Source: Methylophilales bacterium HTCC2181 (GTDB lineage: Bacteria; Pseudomonadota; Gammaproteobacteria; Burkholderiales; Methylophilaceae). Taken from it: a stretch of DNA of 64,000 nucleotides. Both the position numbers and the translations under genes were made by a program. The notes beneath the pieces are model-generated. The model did no database searches, was not told the origin of the DNA, and saw only the letters and a list, made by a program, of their open reading frames with translations. Shown in pieces: positions 41,750 to 49,557 of this stretch (position 1 is the first letter of the stretch; the number at the start of each line of letters is the position of its first letter). The DNA lies in contig AAUX01000001.1 in the NCBI GenBank assembly GCA_000168995.1, forward strand, positions 1-64,000, written 5' to 3'.

Positions 41750-42608
41750 TAGAATTTTGTAAGTTTGTTACTTTGTTAATTTTTTTTTCTTTTTCCATCC
41801 ATGTTTTAATTCTCTTCGCATCGGCAACTCGCGTATATTTTCCAAAAGAGTCTAACAAGACGATAATCACAGGCTCATTATTTATAACAGTCTGCATCAC
41901 CAAGCATCTTCCTGCCTCACGAATAAAACCTGTCTTAGATAGCCCGATATCCCATTGACCTTTTCTAACTAAGCTATTTGTATTTGAAAAACCGATAGAT
42001 TTTTTTCTCTTACCTACCTTAACATTACCATTGGGATTGGTGCTCAGGTCTCTTATCAAAGGATACTGATACGCAGCCTTGGTCATCCTAACCAAATCTC
42101 TTGCAGTTGATATGTTTCTTTTATCTAGTCCTGTTGGATCTGCAAAAAAACTATTATGCATACCAAGCTGCAAAGCTTTTATATTCATTGCTCTAACGAA
42201 TGCTTTTTTTCCGGCGGGGTATGATCGACTAAGCGCAGAAGCTGCACGATTATCAGAAGCCATTAAGGCTACAGACAGTAGCTCTAACCTCGTGAGCTTA
42301 GTGCCAAAAGTAAGTCTAGACCCAGTCCATTTCAATCTATCTATATCCTCTTTTGATATCACTACCTTTTCTTTCAAATCTAAGCCGGAATCAATTATAA
42401 CCATTGCGGTCATGAGCTTAGTGAGCGATGCTATCGAGGTTTTTGTATATGCTTTTTTTTGATATATAACTTCATCGGTATGCTGACTAACTACCATTGC
42501 CATTGAGGATCTGACGTCTGGTAGCCTTTTATCTTTTGCATAACTGTAACTAGATGCATTTAAGAGCAGAAGGAATGTTAGAAGAAAATTTCTTAATAAT
42601 TTATTCAC
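41733..42608 (-). CDS. pbpG: D-alanyl-D-alanine endopeptidase / carboxypeptidase (PBP7 type)
   Basis: A periplasmic low-molecular-weight penicillin-binding protein of 291 residues. It has a signal peptide (about residues 1-24), SxxK with S61 and K64 in SLTKLM, the SDN motif of SDNRAASAL and KTG in SKTGFIREAGRC. These are the three serine beta-lactam-sensitive motifs. The start is GTG at 42606-42608 with AAGG ahead of it. It remodels peptidoglycan cross-links. Confidence 0.93.
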   Translation of the reverse strand: MNKLLRNFLLTFLLLLNASSYSYAKDKRLPDVRSSMAMVVSQHTDEVIYQKKAYTKTSIASLTKLMTAMVIIDSGLDLKEKVVISKEDIDRLKWTGSRLTFGTKLTRLELLSVALMASDNRAASALSRSYPAGKKAFVRAMNIKALQLGMHNSFFADPTGLDKRNISTARDLVRMTKAAYQYPLIRDLSTNPNGNVKVGKRKKSIGFSNTNSLVRKGQWDIGLSKTGFIREAGRCLVMQTVINNEPVIIVLLDSFGKYTRVADAKRIKTWMEKEKKINKVTNLQNSTKQPS

Positions 42609-42643
42609 AGACTACCTTGTTTTAATGTTAATCAAGATAATAT

Positions 42644-42662
42644 ACAATCTAACAAAGATTGT
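42644..42662. promoter_or_regulatory. Palindrome over the likely gcvH promoter
   Basis: ACAATCT and its exact reverse complement AGATTGT are separated by five bases. The left arm overlaps a possible plus-strand -10 (TATACA or TACAAT, 42641-42648). It lies in the 81-base divergent gap between pbpG and gcvH. It could be an operator for a dimeric repressor, or chance in AT-rich DNA. Confidence 0.4.
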
Positions 42663-42689
42663 CACTGCTCAACTAATATAAGGTAATCA

Positions 42690-43067
42690 ATGAAGCCCAA
42701 AAGAGAATTAAAATTTTCCCAAGACCATGTATGGATTGATCATATAGATAACAATAAATATCAGTTAGGTATTACTGATTTTGCTCAAGACCTTCTTGGT
42801 GATATTGTTTTTGTTGATATCCAGCTTAATGAACCAATACTTTCAAATAGATCCTTAGGAACTATAGAGTCAGTCAAAACTGCTTCAGACATTGTTTCAC
42901 CTGCAAATATCAAAGTCATTGGCCTTAATCCGCTGGTAGAAAAATCACCAGAGGTTATTAATGATAGCCCTTATGAAACATGGATATGCGAAATTACTCT
43001 AGACTCAGATTGTGATATCGAAAACCTTTTAAGTTATGATCAATACTCAGAATTAATTAAAGAATAA
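42690..43067 (+). CDS. gcvH: Glycine cleavage system H protein
   Basis: Lipoyl carrier protein of 125 residues with the lipoylation lysine K63 in ESVKTASD. The fold around it (GITDFAQDLLGDIVFVD) is typical. An AAGG site precedes the ATG. The P, T and L partners are not adjacent. It may work with genes elsewhere or act mainly as a lipoate donor. The 3' end overlaps holC by 11 bases. Confidence 0.93.
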   Translation: MKPKRELKFSQDHVWIDHIDNNKYQLGITDFAQDLLGDIVFVDIQLNEPILSNRSLGTIESVKTASDIVSPANIKVIGLNPLVEKSPEVINDSPYETWICEITLDSDCDIENLLSYDQYSELIKE

Positions 43068-43476
43068 CCTGGGAATGATCAGTCGCACTTAGCTTATAAC
43101 CACAATCCTTATAAAAAGTGAAACGCTTTCTAGCGTTAGCTTTCTCGAGCTCATCCAAGCCAATCAATTCGTAAAGCTTAAGGTACCTACTAAACCCTTC
43201 AATTTTTTCATTTGTTGCATTAATCAATATATCGTCCATATACTTGATACCATTATCGCTTAAACATATTTTATTGATTGAAGATGATTGATTAGTTTGA
43301 TGAGGTAAAAATGAAAAAACATCATTGTGCCAAAGCATATCAGATAGACTTACCATTAACGCTTTGTCATCAAAAAGCGTCAGACTTGACCTATTTTTTT
43401 TAACTGATGAAGCGATAATCTCGAATATTAATCCTTGCTTATCAGCTACGTTAAAAATAAACTGAATATTCGTCAA
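43057..43476 (-). CDS. holC: DNA polymerase III chi subunit
   Basis: A 139-residue clamp-loader accessory protein linking the replisome to SSB. Recognised from the N-terminal IQFIFNVADKQG, the central FLPHQ region, the C-terminal ARKRFTFYKDCGYKL and its place directly after pepA, as in E. coli. The start is TTG at 43474-43476, one base after the pepA stop. The sequence is divergent. Confidence 0.85.
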   Translation of the reverse strand: MTNIQFIFNVADKQGLIFEIIASSVKKNRSSLTLFDDKALMVSLSDMLWHNDVFSFLPHQTNQSSSINKICLSDNGIKYMDDILINATNEKIEGFSRYLKLYELIGLDELEKANARKRFTFYKDCGYKLSATDHSQVIL

Positions 43477-43477
43477 A

Positions 43478-44956
43478 TTACTTTTTTAATCCGGATCTTT
43501 TAATCAAAAACTGACTTAACATTGGTACTGGCCTTCCAGTACTTCCTTTATCTTTTCCTGACTTCCACGCTGTGCCTGCAATATCTAGATGTGCCCAATG
43601 ATATTTTTTAGCAAACTTAGAAAGAAAGCAAGCGGCAGTAATGCTTCCTGCTGGGCGGCCACCGATGTTTGCCATGTCTGCAAAATTACTATTCAATTGT
43701 GGTTCATACTCCTTCCATAGAGGCATATGCCATGCCTTGTCTAGAGAAATATTTGAAGCCGCCTTAAGCTCATCAGCCAAAGGATCATGATTGCTAAAAA
43801 TTGCAGTTGCATGATGGCCCAATGCAATTACACAAGCACCTGTTAAGGTTGCAACATCAATAACTACCTCTGGGTTATATCTTTCAGCATAAGTGAGAGC
43901 GTCGCACAAAATTAACCTCCCTTCTGCATCAGTATTCAGCACTTCAATTGTTTGTCCTGACATACTTGTAACAATGTCTCCTGGCTTCAAAGCCAAGCCA
44001 TCCGGCAGGTTTTCACAAGAAGGTATTAGTGCAACAATATTAATGGGTAGCTTTAGTATGCCAATTGTTTCCATAACGCCCAATACGGAAGCAGCTCCGC
44101 CCATATCGTATTTCATTTCATCCATATCAGGAGAAGGCTTAATGGAAATCCCCCCTGCATCAAAAGTGATTCCTTTTCCAACTAAAATAATAGGTTTCTG
44201 CTTCTTTGGGCCAAGATTATGCTCAATTGTAATAAATTTTGGGGCCTCTCTGCTTCCTTTGGCTACCGATAAAAATGAGCCCATTTTTAATTGTTCGATT
44301 TGTTTTTTATCAAAAATTTTTGCCTTCATTCCATGCCTTTTTGCAATATCTTTAGCGATGTTAGCAAGATAAGTTGGCGTACAAATATTTGGTGGTAAAT
44401 TACCTAGATCCTTTGTAAGATTAGCGCCATCTGCTACCGCCGACCCATGAAGCATTCCTGATTTAACTTCTTTTAACGCCTCTCCTTTACACTGAATAAT
44501 AGTTTGAATATTCGGGGTTGGTTTCTTAGAAGTTTTTAGGGAATTAACTACGTAGGAAGAATTAATAAGTTCTCTAACAATAAATTCTGTTCCAGCATTG
44601 GCGCAAATATGCTCATTAAAAAACTGTTCAATAGGTAATAAAACCTTTTTAACATTTAAGCTGCTTATTGAGTTTGCAACTCTTCCTACAATCTTGATCA
44701 GTGCTTCCGCATCAAATTGCTTTGCACTTCCCGTCCTAACTAGCATAACCCGGTTAAATGTTATATCTCCATGAACCACAGTAACAGAACCTACCTCTTG
44801 CTTTAAATCGTTACTATTCACAATTTTAGATAAAAGGGATAAGGTTGCTGCTGGTATTTTAGGTCTTTGAATAATTTGATTTTTATCGTCTACAGTTAAT
44901 ATAATAATATCAGCCGATATGTCATGTATTAAGTCGCTTTTAATGTTAAATTTCAT
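43478..44956 (-). CDS. pepA: Cytosol (leucyl) aminopeptidase PepA
   Basis: M17 two-metal aminopeptidase of 492 residues. Metal and active-site motifs are VGKGITFDAGGISIKPS, MKYDMGGAASV and NTDAEGRLILCDAL. The N-terminal non-catalytic domain occupies about residues 1-165. AAGGATAATAA precedes the ATG. It is divergent from lptF with 35 bases between starts and is followed by holC. Confidence 0.97.
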   Translation of the reverse strand: MKFNIKSDLIHDISADIIILTVDDKNQIIQRPKIPAATLSLLSKIVNSNDLKQEVGSVTVVHGDITFNRVMLVRTGSAKQFDAEALIKIVGRVANSISSLNVKKVLLPIEQFFNEHICANAGTEFIVRELINSSYVVNSLKTSKKPTPNIQTIIQCKGEALKEVKSGMLHGSAVADGANLTKDLGNLPPNICTPTYLANIAKDIAKRHGMKAKIFDKKQIEQLKMGSFLSVAKGSREAPKFITIEHNLGPKKQKPIILVGKGITFDAGGISIKPSPDMDEMKYDMGGAASVLGVMETIGILKLPINIVALIPSCENLPDGLALKPGDIVTSMSGQTIEVLNTDAEGRLILCDALTYAERYNPEVVIDVATLTGACVIALGHHATAIFSNHDPLADELKAASNISLDKAWHMPLWKEYEPQLNSNFADMANIGGRPAGSITAACFLSKFAKKYHWAHLDIAGTAWKSGKDKGSTGRPVPMLSQFLIKRSGLKK

Positions 44957-44991
44957 TTATTATCCTTATTTAGAATCAAATTTATAATCAC

Positions 44992-46110
44992 ATGCTTTTT
45001 AAAAAGTCATTAACAAGGGAGTTGTTTTTTACATCCCTATCAACAATTCTTGTCTTGTCTGGAATTGTAGTTGCGCAAAGAGCAGTAATTGTTTTTCGTT
45101 TTGCTGCAAGAGGAAGTATACCAAACGACGCCATTGACACGGTGTTAGTTTTTAATCTTTTAAAGCATATGCCTCTGTTATTATCACTAACAGTATTTAT
45201 TACGATTTTGATAACCTTAAGTCGTTGGTATAAAGACAGTGAAATGATCATATGGTTCAGCTCGGGACTTGGGCTTTACAGCTTAATCAAGCCTATAATT
45301 TTATTTTGCTTTCCTATTATCATTCTCATTGCTTCTCTATCCCTGTATATCAGTCCATGGGCTGTCCAAAAAGCAGAAGAATATAAGACTGGCTTAAAAA
45401 GTAGAGATGAAATTGCAACGATTACTCCCGGTACCTTCAAGGAGTCAAAATCAAATAATAGAATTTTTTATATCGAGGGATTTAGTAGCCTCGGAAGTAA
45501 GGTAAAAAATATTTTTATTCAATCCATGCAAAACGGAAAGCTTGGCGTCATTGTATCCAATGAAGGTGAAAGAATTGAAGATAACAATAACAATAACTAT
45601 ATTGTATTAAAGAATGGTCGGCGTTATGAAGGGATTGCTAATAGCAAAGAATTCTCAACAACAACTTTCGATGAATATGGCATTCTTATGGAAAAAACAC
45701 CCAAAAATAATCTTAATGTTGGAGCTAAGGCAGGCATCATAGAGGCCACGCCAACATTAGCCTTAATTTTTAATCAGAATGATTCGAATAGAAAGCAGTT
45801 TTTAGCAGAGCTAATGTGGCGTATATCACTACCATTATCAACCATCTTCTTAATTTTTCTAGCTATACCACTGAGCTTCATTAATAATCGAACAGGAAGG
45901 TCCTTTAACATGATTGTTGCTGTATTTATTTTTGTCATATATAACAATTTTTTAGGTATTTTTCAAAGTCTTATATCGGTAGGTAAAATTCCTTTGTGGC
46001 TCGGCTTTCTTCCCGTCCATCTCGTATTTGGATTAGTTGCTTTTTACCTCCTTCACCGAAGATCCTTAAATCTTCCACTACTACCTTCACGATTTATTAA
46101 AAAATTATGA
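44992..46110 (+). CDS. lptF: LPS export ABC transporter permease LptF
   Basis: A 372-residue inner-membrane permease that, with LptG and LptB, extracts LPS towards the periplasmic bridge. It has six predicted helices (three N-terminal, three C-terminal) and a periplasmic jelly-roll domain between. The ATG lacks a visible Shine-Dalgarno. It overlaps lptG by four bases. lptB is not in the window. Confidence 0.95.
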   Translation: MLFKKSLTRELFFTSLSTILVLSGIVVAQRAVIVFRFAARGSIPNDAIDTVLVFNLLKHMPLLLSLTVFITILITLSRWYKDSEMIIWFSSGLGLYSLIKPIILFCFPIIILIASLSLYISPWAVQKAEEYKTGLKSRDEIATITPGTFKESKSNNRIFYIEGFSSLGSKVKNIFIQSMQNGKLGVIVSNEGERIEDNNNNNYIVLKNGRRYEGIANSKEFSTTTFDEYGILMEKTPKNNLNVGAKAGIIEATPTLALIFNQNDSNRKQFLAELMWRISLPLSTIFLIFLAIPLSFINNRTGRSFNMIVAVFIFVIYNNFLGIFQSLISVGKIPLWLGFLPVHLVFGLVAFYLLHRRSLNLPLLPSRFIKKL

Positions 46111-47174
46111 TTCTAATCAAATACATTAATAAGGAATTCATGATTGGGATCTTTATGATCATGTTTGGCTTGATTTCATTGTTTGCTTTTTTTGACTTTA
46201 TTCAAGAAATTGGAGATCTTGGGAAAGGAGGTTATGGGATTAGTCATGCAATGACTTTTGTTATCCTTAGTATTCCTGGGCATATTTACGAAACCGTTCC
46301 TCTAGCAGTTCTTATTGGATCAATGTATACAATAGGCCAGCTATCCTATAACTCGGAATTAAATGTTATCAGGGCTAGTGGTTTTTCTATAAAAAAGATA
46401 GCCACTTCATTGATGATAACAGGAGGTTTTTTTGCCATTTTCACTCTTCTCATTGGTGATCTTATAGCGCCTAACTCTGAAAAAAATGCTCAGCAGATGA
46501 AGATTGGATTGACAAATTCAGTTGTAGGTCAAGAGTTTAGCTCTGGCTTTTGGATAAAAGATGGGGGTAACTTTGTTAATATTGAAAATGTTTTGCCAGA
46601 CGCAACCCTTGAAAGAATTAACATTTATGAATTTGATAGTCAGTTTAATTTAAGAACTATAGTCAATGCAGAAAAAGGAGCTTACGAGGAAGGGGAATGG
46701 AGGCTAGAAAACATAACACAAACAATACTTTATGAAAATTCTGTTAAGAAAAAATCTATACCAATGGGGAGTTGGAAATCGCTCATGCGTCCAGAAATGA
46801 TGAATGCCCTAATCATTTCACCCGAAAAAATGTCATCATTTAATTTATATAAATTTATTTCATACTTAAAAATAAACAACCAAAAATCTACAAAATATGA
46901 GGTGGCTCTTTGGGAAAAAATTATTCACCCTCTAATGCCATTGGTTATGATAATTTTTGCTGTTCCCTTCGGTTTTTTACAAGAACGTTCTGGTGGTAAA
47001 TTCTTTAAGATGTTTATTGGTATAATTATTGGTATTGCTTACCAAATTACCAATACATTAATAAGGCATTTAAGCCTCCTTAATGACTGGCAACCTTTTA
47101 TAAGCTCACTTGTTCCAACCCTAATATTTTTATGTTTGGGGCTTTATCTTATTAAGAGGTTTGAATATAAGTAA
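46107..47174 (+). CDS. lptG: LPS export ABC transporter permease LptG
   Basis: A 355-residue partner of LptF with the same six-helix plus periplasmic domain plan. The N-terminal segment NKEFMIGIFMIMFGLISLFA and the C-terminal core WEKIIHPLMPLVMIIFAVPF are typical. Its last 23 bases overlap the converging RDD-family gene. Confidence 0.95.
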   Translation: MILIKYINKEFMIGIFMIMFGLISLFAFFDFIQEIGDLGKGGYGISHAMTFVILSIPGHIYETVPLAVLIGSMYTIGQLSYNSELNVIRASGFSIKKIATSLMITGGFFAIFTLLIGDLIAPNSEKNAQQMKIGLTNSVVGQEFSSGFWIKDGGNFVNIENVLPDATLERINIYEFDSQFNLRTIVNAEKGAYEEGEWRLENITQTILYENSVKKKSIPMGSWKSLMRPEMMNALIISPEKMSSFNLYKFISYLKINNQKSTKYEVALWEKIIHPLMPLVMIIFAVPFGFLQERSGGKFFKMFIGIIIGIAYQITNTLIRHLSLLNDWQPFISSLVPTLIFLCLGLYLIKRFEYK

Positions 47175-47553
47175 TCTTAGATTTTAAAATTAAATCATGA
47201 ATGAACTGCTTTCCTCCAAACAATATATTAAGATAGAACGCTAAAATCAACAAAGCCCCTAGCGAAGCCAAAAGGTATCGGAATAAAAAAAATTGAAACG
47301 ACTGGTTTTTGGGTGGGATAAGTTTAAATCTCCAAGCTTTCATTGCTAGAGTTTGGCCCCCATGAGACCAGGAATAAATGCAATACCATCCCGAAATAAT
47401 CCATAATATAAATCTTAAAAAATTAGAATTTTGCGCTATCTCAGAATGAAAAAATAATGATATAAAAAAAGTTACGACAAACCATAAGGTAATATGAGTG
47501 ATGAGCTCATAAAAAAGGCAGGCGTAAAGTCTTGCAGCATTGCTGAGTTGCAT
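47152..47553 (-). CDS. RDD-family membrane protein
   Basis: A 133-residue protein with three to four membrane helices. The family hallmark GGQTLAMKAWRFKLI follows the second helix pair, and an N-terminal Arg is present in AARLYACLFYELI. RDD proteins are common next to lptFG in betaproteobacteria. The function is not established; ion transport has been suggested for some members. Confidence 0.82.
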   Translation of the reverse strand: MQLSNAARLYACLFYELITHITLWFVVTFFISLFFHSEIAQNSNFLRFILWIISGWYCIYSWSHGGQTLAMKAWRFKLIPPKNQSFQFFLFRYLLASLGALLILAFYLNILFGGKQFIHDLILKSKITYIQTS

Positions 47554-47568
47554 ACTGGGCTGAAACTC

Positions 47569-47841
47569 TTACTTTGATCGCTTTTGGAATTTATAGAACA
47601 GCGGAATGAAGACTAATGCCATGATACAACCCAAACCCGTACCGAATGCCAGAGGCCAATTTAAACTAACAGCTCCACCCATGAAATCGCTGACTGCATT
47701 CCCTATTCCAGCACCTATTAGAGCTCCTAGGCCAACCTGGAAGCGTTTAGGTAAGTATTTTTCAAGCCCAATTCCAAAAAAAGCCCCTAATAACATTATT
47801 CCGTTATCTACAATTCCAAATATAACGTAATCAAAAAACAT
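47569..47841 (-). CDS. Small glycine-rich membrane protein, unknown function
   Basis: A 90-residue protein with three hydrophobic stretches (about residues 5-25, 35-50 and 62-82) and many small residues, as in GLGALIGAGIGNAVSDFMGG. A strong GGAGAG site precedes the ATG. It follows an intergenic divergent region shared with ampD and lies 15 bases before the RDD gene, so the two membrane proteins are probably co-expressed. I do not recognise the family. Confidence 0.75.
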   Translation of the reverse strand: MFFDYVIFGIVDNGIMLLGAFFGIGLEKYLPKRFQVGLGALIGAGIGNAVSDFMGGAVSLNWPLAFGTGLGCIMALVFIPLFYKFQKRSK

Positions 47842-47931
47842 TCAACTCTCCATTAAAGTAATGTGATGCTAAAAATGATAAAAAGCATTAAAATATCATT
47901 CTATAAATTGTCAAAAGTATAAGCGAACTTA

Positions 47932-48492
47932 ATGATTTCATGTTCAGATATTTTTAAAATAAATAAACAAGGTTTTGTTAAAGACATAAAGCTTGTAAAA
48001 TCTCCGAACTTTGATAACAGGCCTAATGAAACGGAAATCACTCTATTAGTTATTCATAACATTAGTTTGCCACCCGGAATATATGGTGGAAAATTTATCG
48101 AAAATTTTTTTACTAACTCCTTAGATCCAACAATTGATCCCTTTTTTTACAAAATTAAAGACATAAAAGTTTCGGCCCATTTTGTTATCGAAAGAACTGG
48201 AAGTTTAATACAGTATGTAAGTGCTGTTAAAAGAGCGTGGCATGCTGGAGAGTCTTTTTGGAATGGAAGAAGTGATTGCAATGATTATTCTATTGGGATC
48301 GAACTTGAGGGATCAGATAATATAGAATATACGGACATTCAATATGCGAAACTTAATGCGCTTATTGAATGTCTTACTGAAGCTTATCCAATTAAGGATG
48401 TGGTAGGTCACTCTGACATCGCACCAAAAAGAAAAACAGATCCCGGCCCTTCATTCCGCTGGGATAAAATTAAACTATTTAAGAAAACTTGA
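47932..48492 (+). CDS. ampD: 1,6-anhydro-N-acetylmuramyl-L-alanine amidase AmpD
   Basis: Cytoplasmic zinc amidase of cell-wall recycling; 186 residues. Zinc ligands are seen as His in LLVIHNISLPPG, His in VVGHSDIAP and Asp in KTDPGPSFRW. SIGIELEGSDN holds a conserved catalytic-side Glu. There is no signal peptide. No Shine-Dalgarno precedes the ATG. Four bases downstream begins an RND efflux operon. Confidence 0.95.
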   Translation: MISCSDIFKINKQGFVKDIKLVKSPNFDNRPNETEITLLVIHNISLPPGIYGGKFIENFFTNSLDPTIDPFFYKIKDIKVSAHFVIERTGSLIQYVSAVKRAWHAGESFWNGRSDCNDYSIGIELEGSDNIEYTDIQYAKLNALIECLTEAYPIKDVVGHSDIAPKRKTDPGPSFRWDKIKLFKKT

Positions 48493-48496
48493 GCTT

Positions 48497-49555
48497 ATGA
48501 ATAAAATTTTTTTTCTACTATTGGTTTTAATGATATCTGGTTGTGGGGACAAGGAAGAGGTGTCTGAAAAATCTCAAAGGCAAACTTTTATCTCAACCGC
48601 CCAATCCCAGTTTATAAATTTTTCTTATGAGCAATCATCAATGGGAGTTATCGAAGGATTAATTGATCCAACTGTATCAGCTGAAATTAATGGCACGGTT
48701 ATAAAAATGCACGTTCGGACAGGCTCTACGGTAAAAAAAGGAGAGTTATTAGCTGAAATTGAAGGGAAAGATTATCAATATCAAGTGGATTTGGCAGAAG
48801 CTGAAATTCGACTCTTGAGGATTAGGCTAGCAAACCAGACAAAAATTCTTGAGAGAAGCACAGCCCTTGTAGATAAAAAATTTATCTCTCCAAATGCTCT
48901 CGATAATATTGCTACCGAAAAATCAGAGACATATGAGGGGTTAGAGGTTGCTAAGTCTAAACTGGACATAGCTAAATCAAATTTTGATAAAACTAAAATC
49001 TATGCCCCTATAAATGGTAAGGTTCAGAAACAAATTGCTTCTATTGGTGATTATCTCAAAATAGGTGACGGTGTGTTTCAAATTATTAACAATAAAAAAG
49101 TGAGAGCCCACATACCATTTCCTGAACATCTTGCAAAGAAAATAAAGCCTGGGATGAAGATGCAACTTACTAGCGCAGCCTCCCAAACAACTATTATCGT
49201 TAATATTGCCGAGTTAAAACCTAGCATCAATGAAGAAAGTCGATCTATTGATGTGATTGCAGATATTTCTAATTTACCAGATTGGCAGCCGGGATCAACG
49301 GTTCATGGTACGATTATTTTTAATGCAAGGCAAAGTGTTGCGGTTCCCGAACAGAGTGTTGTGCAAAGGCCTTCGGGGTCTGTTGTGTATGTAATCGAAG
49401 ATAGTTATACAAAGGCAAATAAGGTACAAACAGGAATAACACAAAATGGATTTATTGAAATTTTATCTGGTCTTGATATCAATCAGACGGTAGCCGTTGA
49501 TGGTGCTGCTTTTCTAACAGATAATATTATAGTCAACATCAGTAACCCCTCATAA
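48497..49555 (+). CDS. RND efflux periplasmic adaptor (membrane fusion lipoprotein)
   Basis: A 352-residue HlyD/AcrA-type adaptor. The signal peptide ends in lipobox ISGC with C16 as the lipidated residue. A biotinyl-lipoyl-like fold (GTVIKMHVRTGSTVKKGELL) and a helical hairpin (about residues 95-150) are followed by beta-barrel domains. It links the RND pump downstream to an outer membrane channel that is not encoded here. Confidence 0.92.
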   Translation: MNKIFFLLLVLMISGCGDKEEVSEKSQRQTFISTAQSQFINFSYEQSSMGVIEGLIDPTVSAEINGTVIKMHVRTGSTVKKGELLAEIEGKDYQYQVDLAEAEIRLLRIRLANQTKILERSTALVDKKFISPNALDNIATEKSETYEGLEVAKSKLDIAKSNFDKTKIYAPINGKVQKQIASIGDYLKIGDGVFQIINNKKVRAHIPFPEHLAKKIKPGMKMQLTSAASQTTIIVNIAELKPSINEESRSIDVIADISNLPDWQPGSTVHGTIIFNARQSVAVPEQSVVQRPSGSVVYVIEDSYTKANKVQTGITQNGFIEILSGLDINQTVAVDGAAFLTDNIIVNISNPS

Positions 49556-49557
49556 AT

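Noticed and set aside
43893-44372. Plus-strand open frame of 159 codons opposite pepA
   Set aside because: It lies entirely antisense to the conserved catalytic domain of pepA and resembles nothing known.
47874-47900. Inverted repeat AATGATA / TATCATT between ampD and the small membrane protein gene
   Set aside because: The arms are pure AT-rich sequence with a 13-base spacer, so chance is likely.
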